From NCBI RefSeq assembly GCF_003149185.1, contig NZ_QGDO01000005.1:1-64000 (forward strand): a DNA stretch of 64,000 nucleotides, in the 5' to 3' direction. Positions 1-8,220 of the stretch are shown here, piece by piece; position 1 is the stretch's first letter, and the number at the start of each line of letters is the position of its first letter. The notes beneath the pieces were generated by a model. It was not told where the DNA came from. It worked only from the letters and a program-made list of their open reading frames with translations, and did no database searches. This DNA is from Sediminitomix flava (GTDB taxonomy: Bacteria > Bacteroidota > Bacteroidia > Cytophagales > Flammeovirgaceae). Made by a program: the position numbers and the translations under genes.

Positions 1-88
1 CACCTCTTCCCATTCCGCACAGAGCAGTTAAGCCCTACCGCGCCGATGGTACTGCCGTAACAGGTGGGAGAGTAGGTCATTGCCAACC
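1..88 (+). rRNA. rrf: 5S ribosomal RNA, 3' part (gene cut by window start)
   Basis: The first ~88 bases read as the 3' three quarters of a bacterial 5S rRNA. The conserved stretch around CCGCACAGAGCAGTTAAGCC, the GCGCCGATGGTACTGC segment and the GTGGGAGAGTAGGTCA arm near the 3' end are all present. The 5' end, and presumably the 16S and 23S genes, lie before the window. The exact 3' end is an estimate. Confidence 0.93.
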
Positions 89-124
89 TTATTAATGTAG
101 CAAATGCTTTAGCAGAAGCTACAA

Positions 125-168
125 ACAAAAGCTCAGTTAACACAGGATGTTAGCTGAGCTTTTTTGTT
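125..168 (+). terminator. Terminator of the rRNA operon
   Basis: A 15-bp stem pairs 127-141 with 149-163 (one G-T wobble) around a 7-base loop. The right arm ends in a run of T. It lies about 40 bases after the 5S end and reads correctly for the rRNA operon. Confidence 0.85.
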
Positions 169-170
169 TT

Positions 171-514
171 AAAACAAGGTATAACAAAGCTGACTGCAGT
201 ATATACTAGAGCAATAGGGATTAGGTATTGTAATCTATGGATAAAGTTTATAGGTGTAATGAATAGTAATTTCTTAGAATATCTAGCTTGAAAATAAGTC
301 CCCTTTCAAATTTACTGATTGACTAATATAGCAATACTTTATCTAGGTAAAGTATTTCTATCTATTAGAAATTATACTAGAATGTGTGGATTCTAGGGGT
401 TATCAGAGTAAGTATTTATGAAAATAGCTGTATATAAAAAAGAGACTATCTCAATTTGAAATAATCTCTATTACTGAAAATGAAACGATAAGTAGTCTTA
501 TCAAAAACGCTTGT
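171..514. other. Gene-free spacer after the rRNA operon
   Basis: I see no ORF or RNA gene in this AT-rich stretch. Its only clear structure is the terminator of the following minus-strand gene at 432-470. Confidence 0.6.
432..470 (-). terminator. Terminator of the GH127-like gene
   Basis: Arms 441-449 and 461-469 form a hairpin with one mismatch. On the minus strand it is followed by TTTTTTATATA. It sits 45 bases past the stop codon of the GH127-like gene. Confidence 0.65.
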
Positions 515-2503
515 CTACTTTTCTTCTTGAAAGCTTACAATACGGAGTACAGTACCTCCCATTGGTTGCAGCTTAATCTCTTGAAGAGTATTATTTTTAG
601 GATTAACTAATTTGGTATGAAGAAATAGAGCGTCAGTCCATAGTCTTTCATCATTTACTTTGTTATTCTTTAGTGTGAAGGTTGATTGTTTAGGTAAGAC
701 ATAATTTACATGTTTGTCTGAAGTAACATTATAATGTAAATCTCTAAATCCTTCTTCTTCAAAATCCTTAATTTCTTTTGCAACTCCCTCTAAAGATAAC
801 GAGTATACGAGAGGACCATAGCTAACATATTTTTTACCCTTATGATCAGTATTTACCTTTGCAGAAGATTCAAATTCCACCTCAAAATGATCACCTTTTG
901 TCCATTTCTTCGATAGTGTGATATAATCACCATGATCTACGATTTGAGCATCAGTGTTTACCTTTACATCATTTGCCCAACTTGGCTTACGTAATGAAAT
1001 CGCAAATTCATTTTCCACATCGGAATTGATATCAAATTGAATTTTATGCTCAAACGGATAAATAGTATTCTGTTTTATACTTATCGGATTTCCATTAATT
1101 GCGGTTTCCATTTCAGAAGGCCCATAAAGATTAATAGTTATTCCATCGTATGATTTCATCATCATTGACTTAACAAAATACGGATAGATTCTACCTGCAT
1201 TTGGCACACAACAGACAGCCACATCTTGATGAGCTGGTGAGTATTTATAGCGATTGTGGTGTTTTAAATCTGCATTTTTCAAGTCAATAGCACCGAGCAT
1301 ATGTCTTGAATTATCAGTTTTACAATATGCGATAGAATGCTCATGTGGGTGTCTTGCGCCTTGTCCCGCATTGTAAAGCAACCACTCAATTTTATCAGCC
1401 CATTTTGATTCTCCAGTTTTCTGAAGCAGAACCGTGTAGGAGTCTAGTAGCTCATGTATGGAACAGTATTCATAGCCAGTTGTATCTGAATCAGAAGTTC
1501 TTCCAAAAATCCATTCGTCTCCAATAGGACCTCCACTAGGAGTAAGGGTATATTCCAGCTTTTCCAAATATGAAGTGAGTGCTTTTTTGTATTTCGGATC
1601 ATTTGAGTGTTGGGCTGCAACAGTCAATGACCTGAGATGTTCGTAGGTATGAACACCATGTCCTTTAAATCGGAAGTCTTTGTCATTCAAGTTTGCGATT
1701 TGAATATCGACTTCTGACATTTTGTGTTTATTGTAATCATCATAAAGGAAAATGGCATAATCTAAATATTCTTTTTTCCCTGTAAGTTGATATAGTCGAT
1801 CTAGCACATCAGTAAATGTCAGTCCATGACCGACGCCAGCATATGGTTTGTCGACTTTAAAGGGTGTTGAGTTGTTTATTGGATAAGATTTCATAGTGAG
1901 GGCTACTGCTTTCTCAATAGCGTCAAGAATTTTTTCATCTCCATAAGCTTCATAATAAGCTAGTAATCCTCTGAATAAAGAAGATTGAGCCCAAAGTTCA
2001 CCATTTTCAGTAGTATGTCCATACCTCAAGTCATCAGCATAAACACCGATATAACCATCAGGATCTTGAGTAGCTAATTTATTTTCTACATACTTTCTGA
2101 CTTTTTCGAGTGCTTCTTTATCTTCGGTAAGAATGGCATGTCTGATAAGTCCATCCCACCAATTTGATTGTGTTTCAGAGTTCCACCATAAAAATTGTAC
2201 TTCCCATTCACCGTTATCATCAGTAACTGCACCTACATCTTTAGCTTTTACTTTTTTAGTGAGTCGGTCTTTTCCATAAATGTCATCTTCAACGATAAGA
2301 TCAGGAACTAGTTTGTCTAAATGTCCAACATATCCTTCTTTTAAGTCATCAGACATTTGTTCGAGAATCCATCCTTTGGGTTTGATTTCTCCGAAATGTA
2401 GCTGTTCCATAGATTGAGTTTTATGTTTTTCCTTATTCTTTTGTGGACTGCAAGCAAAAAGTGATGCAAGCAATAATGATGGTATGAAATATCTCTTTCT
2501 CAT
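515..2503 (-). CDS. GH127-like (DUF1680) glycoside hydrolase lipoprotein, putative beta-L-arabinofuranosidase
   Basis: This is probably an exported glycosidase that releases terminal beta-L-arabinofuranosyl or related sugars from plant or algal glycans. The N-terminus is a lipoprotein signal with lipobox LFAC (Cys18). The central region fits the alpha/alpha-barrel of the family. In characterised GH127 enzymes a Zn-bound Cys nucleophile is held by an E-x-C pair and a Cys-Cys pair. Here these appear as E345-Y-C347 and C431-C432 (motif AVCCVPNAGRIYPYF). The 662-residue length is typical. An AraC-family regulator is divergently transcribed 144 bases upstream, so substrate-dependent control is likely. 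A CAAAAGTA box at 2540-2547 is a candidate -7 element. Substrate is inferred from family only; GH146 and other DUF1680 relatives share the motif. Confidence 0.85.
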   Translation of the reverse strand: MRKRYFIPSLLLASLFACSPQKNKEKHKTQSMEQLHFGEIKPKGWILEQMSDDLKEGYVGHLDKLVPDLIVEDDIYGKDRLTKKVKAKDVGAVTDDNGEWEVQFLWWNSETQSNWWDGLIRHAILTEDKEALEKVRKYVENKLATQDPDGYIGVYADDLRYGHTTENGELWAQSSLFRGLLAYYEAYGDEKILDAIEKAVALTMKSYPINNSTPFKVDKPYAGVGHGLTFTDVLDRLYQLTGKKEYLDYAIFLYDDYNKHKMSEVDIQIANLNDKDFRFKGHGVHTYEHLRSLTVAAQHSNDPKYKKALTSYLEKLEYTLTPSGGPIGDEWIFGRTSDSDTTGYEYCSIHELLDSYTVLLQKTGESKWADKIEWLLYNAGQGARHPHEHSIAYCKTDNSRHMLGAIDLKNADLKHHNRYKYSPAHQDVAVCCVPNAGRIYPYFVKSMMMKSYDGITINLYGPSEMETAINGNPISIKQNTIYPFEHKIQFDINSDVENEFAISLRKPSWANDVKVNTDAQIVDHGDYITLSKKWTKGDHFEVEFESSAKVNTDHKGKKYVSYGPLVYSLSLEGVAKEIKDFEEEGFRDLHYNVTSDKHVNYVLPKQSTFTLKNNKVNDERLWTDALFLHTKLVNPKNNTLQEIKLQPMGGTVLRIVSFQEEK

Positions 2504-2539
2504 GTGAAGTAGTTGTTCGTTTAGTTTATCAGATGTAAC

Positions 2540-2547
2540 AAAAGTAG
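2540..2547 (-). promoter_or_regulatory. Candidate -7 box of the GH127-like gene
   Basis: Read on the minus strand this is TACTTTTG, matching the Bacteroidetes TAnnTTTG box, 37 bases before the start codon. I see no matching -33 TTTG at the expected spacing. Confidence 0.4.
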
Positions 2548-2647
2548 AGGATAGAAATTGAGTATTCTCATTGGATTTTGATTGATACTGTGCAAATTTT
2601 GATATTTATATTTCACTTTAGAGTTTAATGGGTTAAAAAATGATGTT

Positions 2648-3487
2648 TTGGAATTAGAAAGAGAACATATAACAACTGATAAAAATGAAAAGACAATCCT
2701 TTTTTCAAAATTAAAATTACCTGCTTTTACACCATATTGGCATTTTCATCCAGAGTTGGAACTGACGTATATTGTAAAGGGGAAAGGACTTCGGTTTGTA
2801 GGTGATCATATAGCTCCTTTTCAAGAAGGAGACTTAGTTTTATTAGGTGAGAATTTGCCTCATCAATGGGTAAGTGATGGTGAAGATGATGAAGTTGAGA
2901 CATATATTTTCCAATTTTCAAAAGTTGTATTTTCACAAATTCCAGAGTTTAAAAAGCTTTATCAATTTCTGAACTCAAGTGAAAGGGGAATTCATTTTAC
3001 AAATCCTTCGATTGAATTGATCGGGAAAATCATACAGTATGAGTCTCAAAATGAATTTCAGCAACTGCTCTTATTTTTTGATATTTTGAATTTATCAATG
3101 AATGAAAACTATGAAATTCTTTCGAGTGAAAATGGAAAAGGAAATCAGCAGATTGCGAAACACTCTGAGCGGATTACGAAAGTACTAGATTTTGTTCTAG
3201 AACATATGAATAGAGAAATCACGTTAACAGAGATTTCAGATTTTACAGGAATGACAAGCCCTGCTTTTTGTAGATGGTTTAAAAAATCGATTGGTAAAAG
3301 TTTTGTTACATACCTTAATCAATTGAGAGTGGAAAAAGCGAGTACATTATTGTGGGAAAAAGATTTGCCAATCTCTCAGATTGCTTTTGAAACTGGTTTT
3401 GAGAGTTTGAGCAATTTTAATAGATCCTTTCTAAAGTACAAAGGTTGTTCACCAAGAGAGTACAGAAAGCAGTTTAGCCTTAGTTAG
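2648..3487 (+). CDS. AraC-family transcriptional regulator with N-terminal cupin
   Basis: This 279-residue protein has an N-terminal cupin sensor (HFHPELELTYIVKGKG, then GDLVLLGENLPHQW) and a C-terminal AraC double helix-turn-helix at about residues 175-275. The second HTH ends in the signature IAFETGFESLSNFNRSFLKY. The cupin probably binds a sugar or other small ligand. The gene is divergent from the GH127-like lipoprotein, its likely target. The reading frame is open from a TGA at 2600 and holds no ATG before the cupin domain; the first usable start is TTG at 2648. The nearby ATG at 2643 is out of frame and stops after four codons, so a TTG start is the best choice. Confidence 0.85.
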   Translation: MELEREHITTDKNEKTILFSKLKLPAFTPYWHFHPELELTYIVKGKGLRFVGDHIAPFQEGDLVLLGENLPHQWVSDGEDDEVETYIFQFSKVVFSQIPEFKKLYQFLNSSERGIHFTNPSIELIGKIIQYESQNEFQQLLLFFDILNLSMNENYEILSSENGKGNQQIAKHSERITKVLDFVLEHMNREITLTEISDFTGMTSPAFCRWFKKSIGKSFVTYLNQLRVEKASTLLWEKDLPISQIAFETGFESLSNFNRSFLKYKGCSPREYRKQFSLS

Positions 3488-3496
3488 GAGTTTGTT

Positions 3497-3532
3497 TCAA
3501 TCTTGCATGTATTTCATGTAAGATTGAATGAT
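3497..3532 (+). terminator. Probable terminator after the AraC gene
   Basis: A 13-bp stem (3497-3509 with 3515-3527, one wobble, TATTT loop) lies 10 bases after the stop codon. The tail is only weakly T-rich. Confidence 0.5.
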
Positions 3533-3592
3533 TTATCTTATGAATGCTAGGCTCATAGTAAATAACAGATAATATTTTCCCAATATCTTTAT

Positions 3593-3623
3593 TTTAATCT
3601 GATTGGGTATCTATTTATATTTG
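3593..3623 (+). promoter_or_regulatory. Candidate promoter of yjjX-Nudix pair
   Basis: TATATTTG at 3616-3623 is a full TAnnTTTG box. A TTTA at 3593-3596, 19 bases upstream, could serve as a degenerate -33 element. The ATG follows at 3656. Confidence 0.4.
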
Positions 3624-3655
3624 AAAAAAATAATAAGATAGAATTACACTAGCAT

Positions 3656-4195
3656 ATGCAAAAACTTCATATTGTAGTTGCTTCATTGAATCCTGTGAAG
3701 ATTGAAGCAAGCAGATTAGCCTTTTCTCAAATGTTCCCTAATTGTGAGATAGAAATGGAAGGAATTTCTGTTCCTTCAGAGGTAAGTGACCAACCGATGA
3801 CAGAGAAAGAAACTTTAGAGGGTGCTAAAAACAGGTGTTTGAATGCCCAAAAAGTGAAGTTGAAAGCAGATTTTTGGATAGGTCTTGAAGGTGGAATAGA
3901 AAAAGAAGCTGGTGAAATGTCGGCATTTGCTTGGATGTACGTCAAAAGTAAAGATGGAAAAGAAAGTAAATCTAGAACAAGCTCTTTTTATCTTCCTCCT
4001 AAGATCACTGAACTTATAGATCAAGGAATAGAACTTGGTGTAGCCGATGATATGGTTTTTAAGAAGACGAATTCAAAACAAAAAGGTGGTTCGGTAGGTA
4101 TTCTTACAAATGGAGTGGTAGATAGAACATCATATTATACACAAGCCGTAATCTTAGCATTAATTCCTTATGTTCACGCTGAGTTATATGTCTAA
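3656..4195 (+). CDS. yjjX: Inosine/xanthosine triphosphatase (YjjX/DUF84 family)
   Basis: This is a housecleaning NTPase that hydrolyses ITP and XTP (non-canonical purine nucleotides) to limit their incorporation into nucleic acids. At 179 residues it is close to E. coli YjjX. The family signatures are visible: N-terminal VVASLNPVKIEA, the central FWIGLEGGIE, and the C-terminal KQKGGSVGILTNG followed by RTSYYTQAV. It sits 11 bases before the Nudix hydrolase gene, so the two probably form a nucleotide-sanitising operon. Family assignment is firm; physiological substrate preference is inferred from homologues. Confidence 0.9.
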   Translation: MQKLHIVVASLNPVKIEASRLAFSQMFPNCEIEMEGISVPSEVSDQPMTEKETLEGAKNRCLNAQKVKLKADFWIGLEGGIEKEAGEMSAFAWMYVKSKDGKESKSRTSSFYLPPKITELIDQGIELGVADDMVFKKTNSKQKGGSVGILTNGVVDRTSYYTQAVILALIPYVHAELYV

Positions 4196-4206
4196 TTAAA
4201 AAAAAT

Positions 4207-4818
4207 ATGTCGAATCCGTTTATAGAAGAACTAGCGAAAAAATTAAAAGAAGATTTACCAGGAGCAGATGCTCATTTGAAAATGGCATCTCCAAAGAGAA
4301 TAGAAGAAAGTTTAGATATACCTGATAATGCCCGAAAAGCAGCAGTACTTATTTTACTTTTTCCTAAGGGAGACTCTTTTGCTTTTCCGTTGATAAGAAG
4401 ACCTCAGTACAATGGTGTTCATAGTGGGCAAATGGCATTCCCTGGAGGGAAACATGATTTGGAAGATACTGATTTAGTAGAAACTGCATTAAGAGAATGT
4501 AAAGAAGAAGTTGGTGTAGAGGTGAGCCGTTCTCAAGTTATTGGAACTCTTAGTAATTTGTATATTCCTCCGAGTAATATGTTAGTGACTCCAGTTGTTG
4601 CTTTTGCTAAGTCAAAGCCTGAATATACAGCCGATCCGATAGAAGTGGTTGAGATCATAGAAACTGATATTCAGACTTTAAAACACCCCAATACCAAAAG
4701 TATGCAAAGCATCGATTTAGGTCTGATGAAAATAAAAGCACCAGCATTCATGGTAGATGAAAATGTTGTTTGGGGTGCTACAGCAATGATGCTGAGTGAA
4801 TTGTTGGAAATAATCTGA
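4207..4818 (+). CDS. Nudix hydrolase, CoA-pyrophosphatase type (NudL-like)
   Basis: The 203-residue protein carries the CoA-pyrophosphatase arrangement. HSGQMAFPGGK precedes an expanded Nudix box with TALRECKEEVGVE; in this subfamily the box is two residues longer than the classical consensus. Members hydrolyse CoA and its derivatives to 3',5'-ADP and phosphopantetheine. The following segment LYIPPSNMLVTPVVAF also fits NudL relatives. It is co-transcribed with yjjX. It ends one base before the stop codon of the convergent beta-helix gene, leaving no room for a terminator between them. Confidence 0.87.
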   Translation: MSNPFIEELAKKLKEDLPGADAHLKMASPKRIEESLDIPDNARKAAVLILLFPKGDSFAFPLIRRPQYNGVHSGQMAFPGGKHDLEDTDLVETALRECKEEVGVEVSRSQVIGTLSNLYIPPSNMLVTPVVAFAKSKPEYTADPIEVVEIIETDIQTLKHPNTKSMQSIDLGLMKIKAPAFMVDENVVWGATAMMLSELLEII

Positions 4819-4819
4819 T

Positions 4820-6253
4820 TTATTTTTGATAAGCACCTAAGTCGTATAGTCCCCCTTTTGGACGTTCTTTTCCTTCAATATCTGTCTTCACGCCAAAGTC
4901 ATATAGATTTTTACCCTTATCTCTTAAAGGAGAAGTGGCTTGAAGACGGAAATTCATATTTTCAACATCAGTAAAACCTGCCTCTTTTAAGTCTTCTGCA
5001 TAGTAATTATTGGATACATCAAGGATTTTCTTATCAGACTCATGTGCGAAATAAAGGAAATCTCTTTTGTTGTTGAAACGTTTTGATTTTACGTTAATAA
5101 GAATGTTGTTATAAACACGGTCTACGGAATTCTTTTCTGAAGAAAGGCTTTTGTTGTTTTCTAATCGGATGCCATGTCTTCCAGTATTGACGATTGTATT
5201 ATTCATGAAACAATATCCGCTACGTCCCACTTCTGCATCTAGATCATTGCAGTAGATTCCATCAAAACCAACATCACAGATTAGGTTATTATAAACCCAT
5301 ACATCTCCAATACCTTTGATTTCAACACCCATTCCTGCGCCTTTTCTGATGATATTATTGTAAAGTTTAGCTGAAGTTTGCCATCCTAAATAAATACCAG
5401 TGTTTTGGTAAAGTTCATCTTTTGTTCCATAGTTATATACTCGATTGTTATAAATGCTACCCCCTTTAACCACTCTATTTACTTGAATACCATCCCAACC
5501 AGAGTTTTCTACATGGTTATTATAGATTTCAAGGTCTTCAATATTGTGAGGAAAGACTTTTTCTTCACCGCATTTTAGTTCTCCCCCTGTATATCCAATA
5601 TACATTCCTTCACCACCAGTATTTCTGATAAAACAGTCATGGATTTTGATGTTTTTTGCCACAAAGTTTCTCTGCCAGTAGTCTGGCAAATGACATTTGG
5701 GATCAGCTTTGGCAACAATTCCAGCAAATGGAATATCTGCAATTTCGATATGATCAATTTCATAATCTGTAGATATGCCTTCTACAACCACTCCACTTGA
5801 AGCAATGCCTTCTCTAGTCTCAATTGCAGTGACAAAAATACCTCTTTCAATATTCTGATCACCCGTTCCACTTAATCTGAAGTAACGAGAATCTTTAATG
5901 TATAAACTATGATTCCAAGGTTTTTCGCCAATGGTTACTTTTCCTCCACAGTTGATAATTGAAATTGGTTTTTCAGTAGTCCCTACTATATTTTTCAGAT
6001 TTAAGTCAGGGTAGCTACCAGATTGAAGACAAATAATATCTCCTGGTTTTAAGATGAGTATTACATCATTTTTATCTTTACTTTCTCCTGCACCATTTAC
6101 AGAAGTAGTGCCAACGGGAATAACGTGATCACAATTACAGTCTGCTGTTTGAGCATTGGCAGTACCTATTACCAAAAAAAACATAAATAGCATGCAGACA
6201 AATGTGGCAAACAAGAAGTCACCAATCATTTTCCTCGGTTCTTGGTAGTTCAT
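4820..6253 (-). CDS. Secreted right-handed parallel beta-helix protein
   Basis: The protein has a hydrophobic export signal ending near TANAQ, then about 440 residues of short Asn-rich coils of the type IYNNHVENSGWDGIQV and LYNNIIRKGAGMGVEI. This pattern is characteristic of pectate-lyase-like right-handed beta-helices. The last ~25 residues (GKERPKGGLYDLGAYQ) match the choice-of-anchor-like tail often ending such Bacteroidetes proteins. Function is likely polysaccharide binding or cleavage (lyase or C5-epimerase type), but no catalytic residues can be named with confidence. An internal Met9 could also be the start, giving a shorter signal peptide. The GH127-like gene nearby is consistent with glycan use. 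Confidence 0.75.
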   Translation of the reverse strand: MNYQEPRKMIGDFLFATFVCMLFMFFLVIGTANAQTADCNCDHVIPVGTTSVNGAGESKDKNDVILILKPGDIICLQSGSYPDLNLKNIVGTTEKPISIINCGGKVTIGEKPWNHSLYIKDSRYFRLSGTGDQNIERGIFVTAIETREGIASSGVVVEGISTDYEIDHIEIADIPFAGIVAKADPKCHLPDYWQRNFVAKNIKIHDCFIRNTGGEGMYIGYTGGELKCGEEKVFPHNIEDLEIYNNHVENSGWDGIQVNRVVKGGSIYNNRVYNYGTKDELYQNTGIYLGWQTSAKLYNNIIRKGAGMGVEIKGIGDVWVYNNLICDVGFDGIYCNDLDAEVGRSGYCFMNNTIVNTGRHGIRLENNKSLSSEKNSVDRVYNNILINVKSKRFNNKRDFLYFAHESDKKILDVSNNYYAEDLKEAGFTDVENMNFRLQATSPLRDKGKNLYDFGVKTDIEGKERPKGGLYDLGAYQK

Positions 6254-6387
6254 AGCGTAATAAAGTTGGGTTCTCTAAAAATAGTCTGTTGAGTAATTAG
6301 CTTTTGTGTTTAAACAGTACTTAGGTGAGTTTGGTGGCAGAAAAGAAAGAATTGAGTCAAATCAGACAACAGATTCATGAATGATGA

Positions 6388-7704
6388 CTATTGTTTTTGA
6401 ATGGAAAGCTGAAACCAATCGGATGTGAGTTGGACTATCTCAGAGACTTGTAGTTCGTTTTCAAAGAATTTTTTATAACTACCTCGTGCCCAGATAAACT
6501 GTTTTTCTCCTTTTAATAGTTCAAAGAATTGCTGTGTTCCTTCATTTGATTGAATTTGTTTACTGTGTATGATTTGAATAGGAGTATTTACTTTTTCTAC
6601 ATCTTTCATTGAATCAAACTCAAGTAATTCTGTCGCTCCCATTAATACCATTTTATTTTCCCAGTTTGGAACATGAGCATCACGTAGAACCTCAAAGTAT
6701 TGTTGATTGAAAGAGATATTATTAATATCGGAGCTGTCATCAGGTAGGCAAGAAATGTAAATGACTGTTCCATTCTCATCAAATACTTGTTTTGCCTTTA
6801 ATGAAGCTTCTTTGAACTCATTCAGATGACTTTCCCCTCCAAAAATCTTTATTCTATCATTTTCAGAGTAGAAGGATGGAATAACCATAGTCGCAGATTT
6901 TACAAGGGTTTCTTCCTTCAGAGCTTCAATCAAATAGTTACAGCCTTGTGTGAAAGAGAGTGCATAGATATTCTTCGAGTCTACTTCTGAAAGTCTGTTT
7001 AAATACTGAATAGCCTCCTTTATATCAGTAGCCCGAATAGACATACTTCCAAAATTTCTAGGATTTCCATCACTTTCACCAATATTTCTGGGGTCATAGC
7101 AAAAGCATACAAAACCCAATTCTGCTAATCTTTTAGCAAAAGAAGCAGGGTAGTGTTCTTTATGAGTATTCCACCCTCCGACAATTACGATAGCAGGTAA
7201 TGGATCAGAATAGTTAAAGTTGCTAGGGAGGTAAAGGTTTCCAGAAACTCTAATTCCTTCTACTAAAAAACGAACTTCTTTAACAGTAGGTGGTTCTGGA
7301 TAATCGAGATCGTAACCATGAATAAGAGTAATTGGGTTGAAGTATTCTATATAGTCGGTAATGAGATTTTCTTCATCAAAAGTAAAAAAACAAACATATT
7401 CATTATCATATTTTTTACCCTCTTTAAGCCGCATTCTACCGCTAGAGATAGCAACATATTCATTCTCATTTATACTGCTAACTTGGATATGCTGATAATC
7501 CAATCGTTCAAAAACATCAGGAAGTGAACTCCACTTAGCGTAAATTTTATCTCTGCCAAGAAGAATTTTAGGATAAACGTTAGAGGCATATGGGTTACAT
7601 ACTCGAGCATCTTTGGAAAACAGCTTGATCCATTCATCAATATTTTTCTCTTCCAAGAATTGATAAAAACGATGAACGAGAGAAATTCTATCCGACACAG
7701 TCAT
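6388..7704 (-). CDS. SnoaL-like domain fused to an alpha/beta hydrolase with atypical active site
   Basis: Residues 1-130 look like a SnoaL/NTF2-like cone fold (LVHRFYQFLEEKNIDEWIKL, then GRDKIYAKW). Residues 145-435 are an alpha/beta hydrolase (AIVIVGGWNTHKEHY, CYDPRNIGESDG). The nucleophile elbow, normally G-x-S-x-G, reads S250-F-T252-Q-G254, so Thr replaces Ser. The segment where the catalytic His is expected reads WARGSYKKFF and has no His. There is no signal peptide, so the protein is cytoplasmic. It may be a non-hydrolytic binding protein or use another chemistry. Fold assignment is good; function is unknown. Confidence 0.7.
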   Translation of the reverse strand: MTVSDRISLVHRFYQFLEEKNIDEWIKLFSKDARVCNPYASNVYPKILLGRDKIYAKWSSLPDVFERLDYQHIQVSSINENEYVAISSGRMRLKEGKKYDNEYVCFFTFDEENLITDYIEYFNPITLIHGYDLDYPEPPTVKEVRFLVEGIRVSGNLYLPSNFNYSDPLPAIVIVGGWNTHKEHYPASFAKRLAELGFVCFCYDPRNIGESDGNPRNFGSMSIRATDIKEAIQYLNRLSEVDSKNIYALSFTQGCNYLIEALKEETLVKSATMVIPSFYSENDRIKIFGGESHLNEFKEASLKAKQVFDENGTVIYISCLPDDSSDINNISFNQQYFEVLRDAHVPNWENKMVLMGATELLEFDSMKDVEKVNTPIQIIHSKQIQSNEGTQQFFELLKGEKQFIWARGSYKKFFENELQVSEIVQLTSDWFQLSIQKQ

Positions 7705-8220
7705 ATAGCTAAGATCAGAATTAGTCTAGGTTTTATTTATGGGTTCAGATAAGAAGTTAGGGATTTGGAAGGCAAAAAAAAAGGGCGTTCAAAAAGTAAA
7801 TTCCTCCCCAATTGAGAATACAATTTGAACAACCCTTAATGATAGGTCAATAAGATCGGTTATAGACTTTCATTTACAGTATACATCACTGATTCAAAGG
7901 TGCACATTCTTATCGTAAAAGTCTATCCCCCTTTCTAGGTATATTTAAATAAAATCGGAGATATTTTAGCTAAAAAAACTTAAAAATGAATGTTAACAGT
8001 GCGGGATGGTAATATTTGGTTGATGAATCAACTGATAAAAGTATTTTCTAATAGTATTAATATTTTTAGAAGAACATTTTAGGATGATGTAAAATACAGG
8101 TTATATATAACTTGAATTTTTTATTCATCCCATATTCAAAATTTTCACCCCAAACTGCTTTTTCTAGTTATTTAGACACATTTTTTTCTTCAACTTTGAA
8201 TAAAACCAATCAAAGAAAAT
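7705..8220. other. 516-base non-coding region
   Basis: No convincing ORF lies here. It contains a strong minus-strand terminator-like hairpin (7772-7840) and a separate 9-bp inverted repeat (7862-7870 with 7918-7926). Neither is explained by the flanking genes, which both start here and point away from each other. Confidence 0.6.
7772..7840 (-). terminator. Orphan minus-strand terminator-like hairpin
   Basis: AAGGG and GTTCAAA at 7781-7793 pair with TTTGAAC and CCCTT at 7824-7836 across a small internal loop. On the minus strand the stem runs straight into nine or ten T (7774-7782). No minus-strand gene ends here. It lies upstream of the SnoaL/hydrolase gene, so it would end a small RNA or act as an attenuator. 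Confidence 0.5.
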
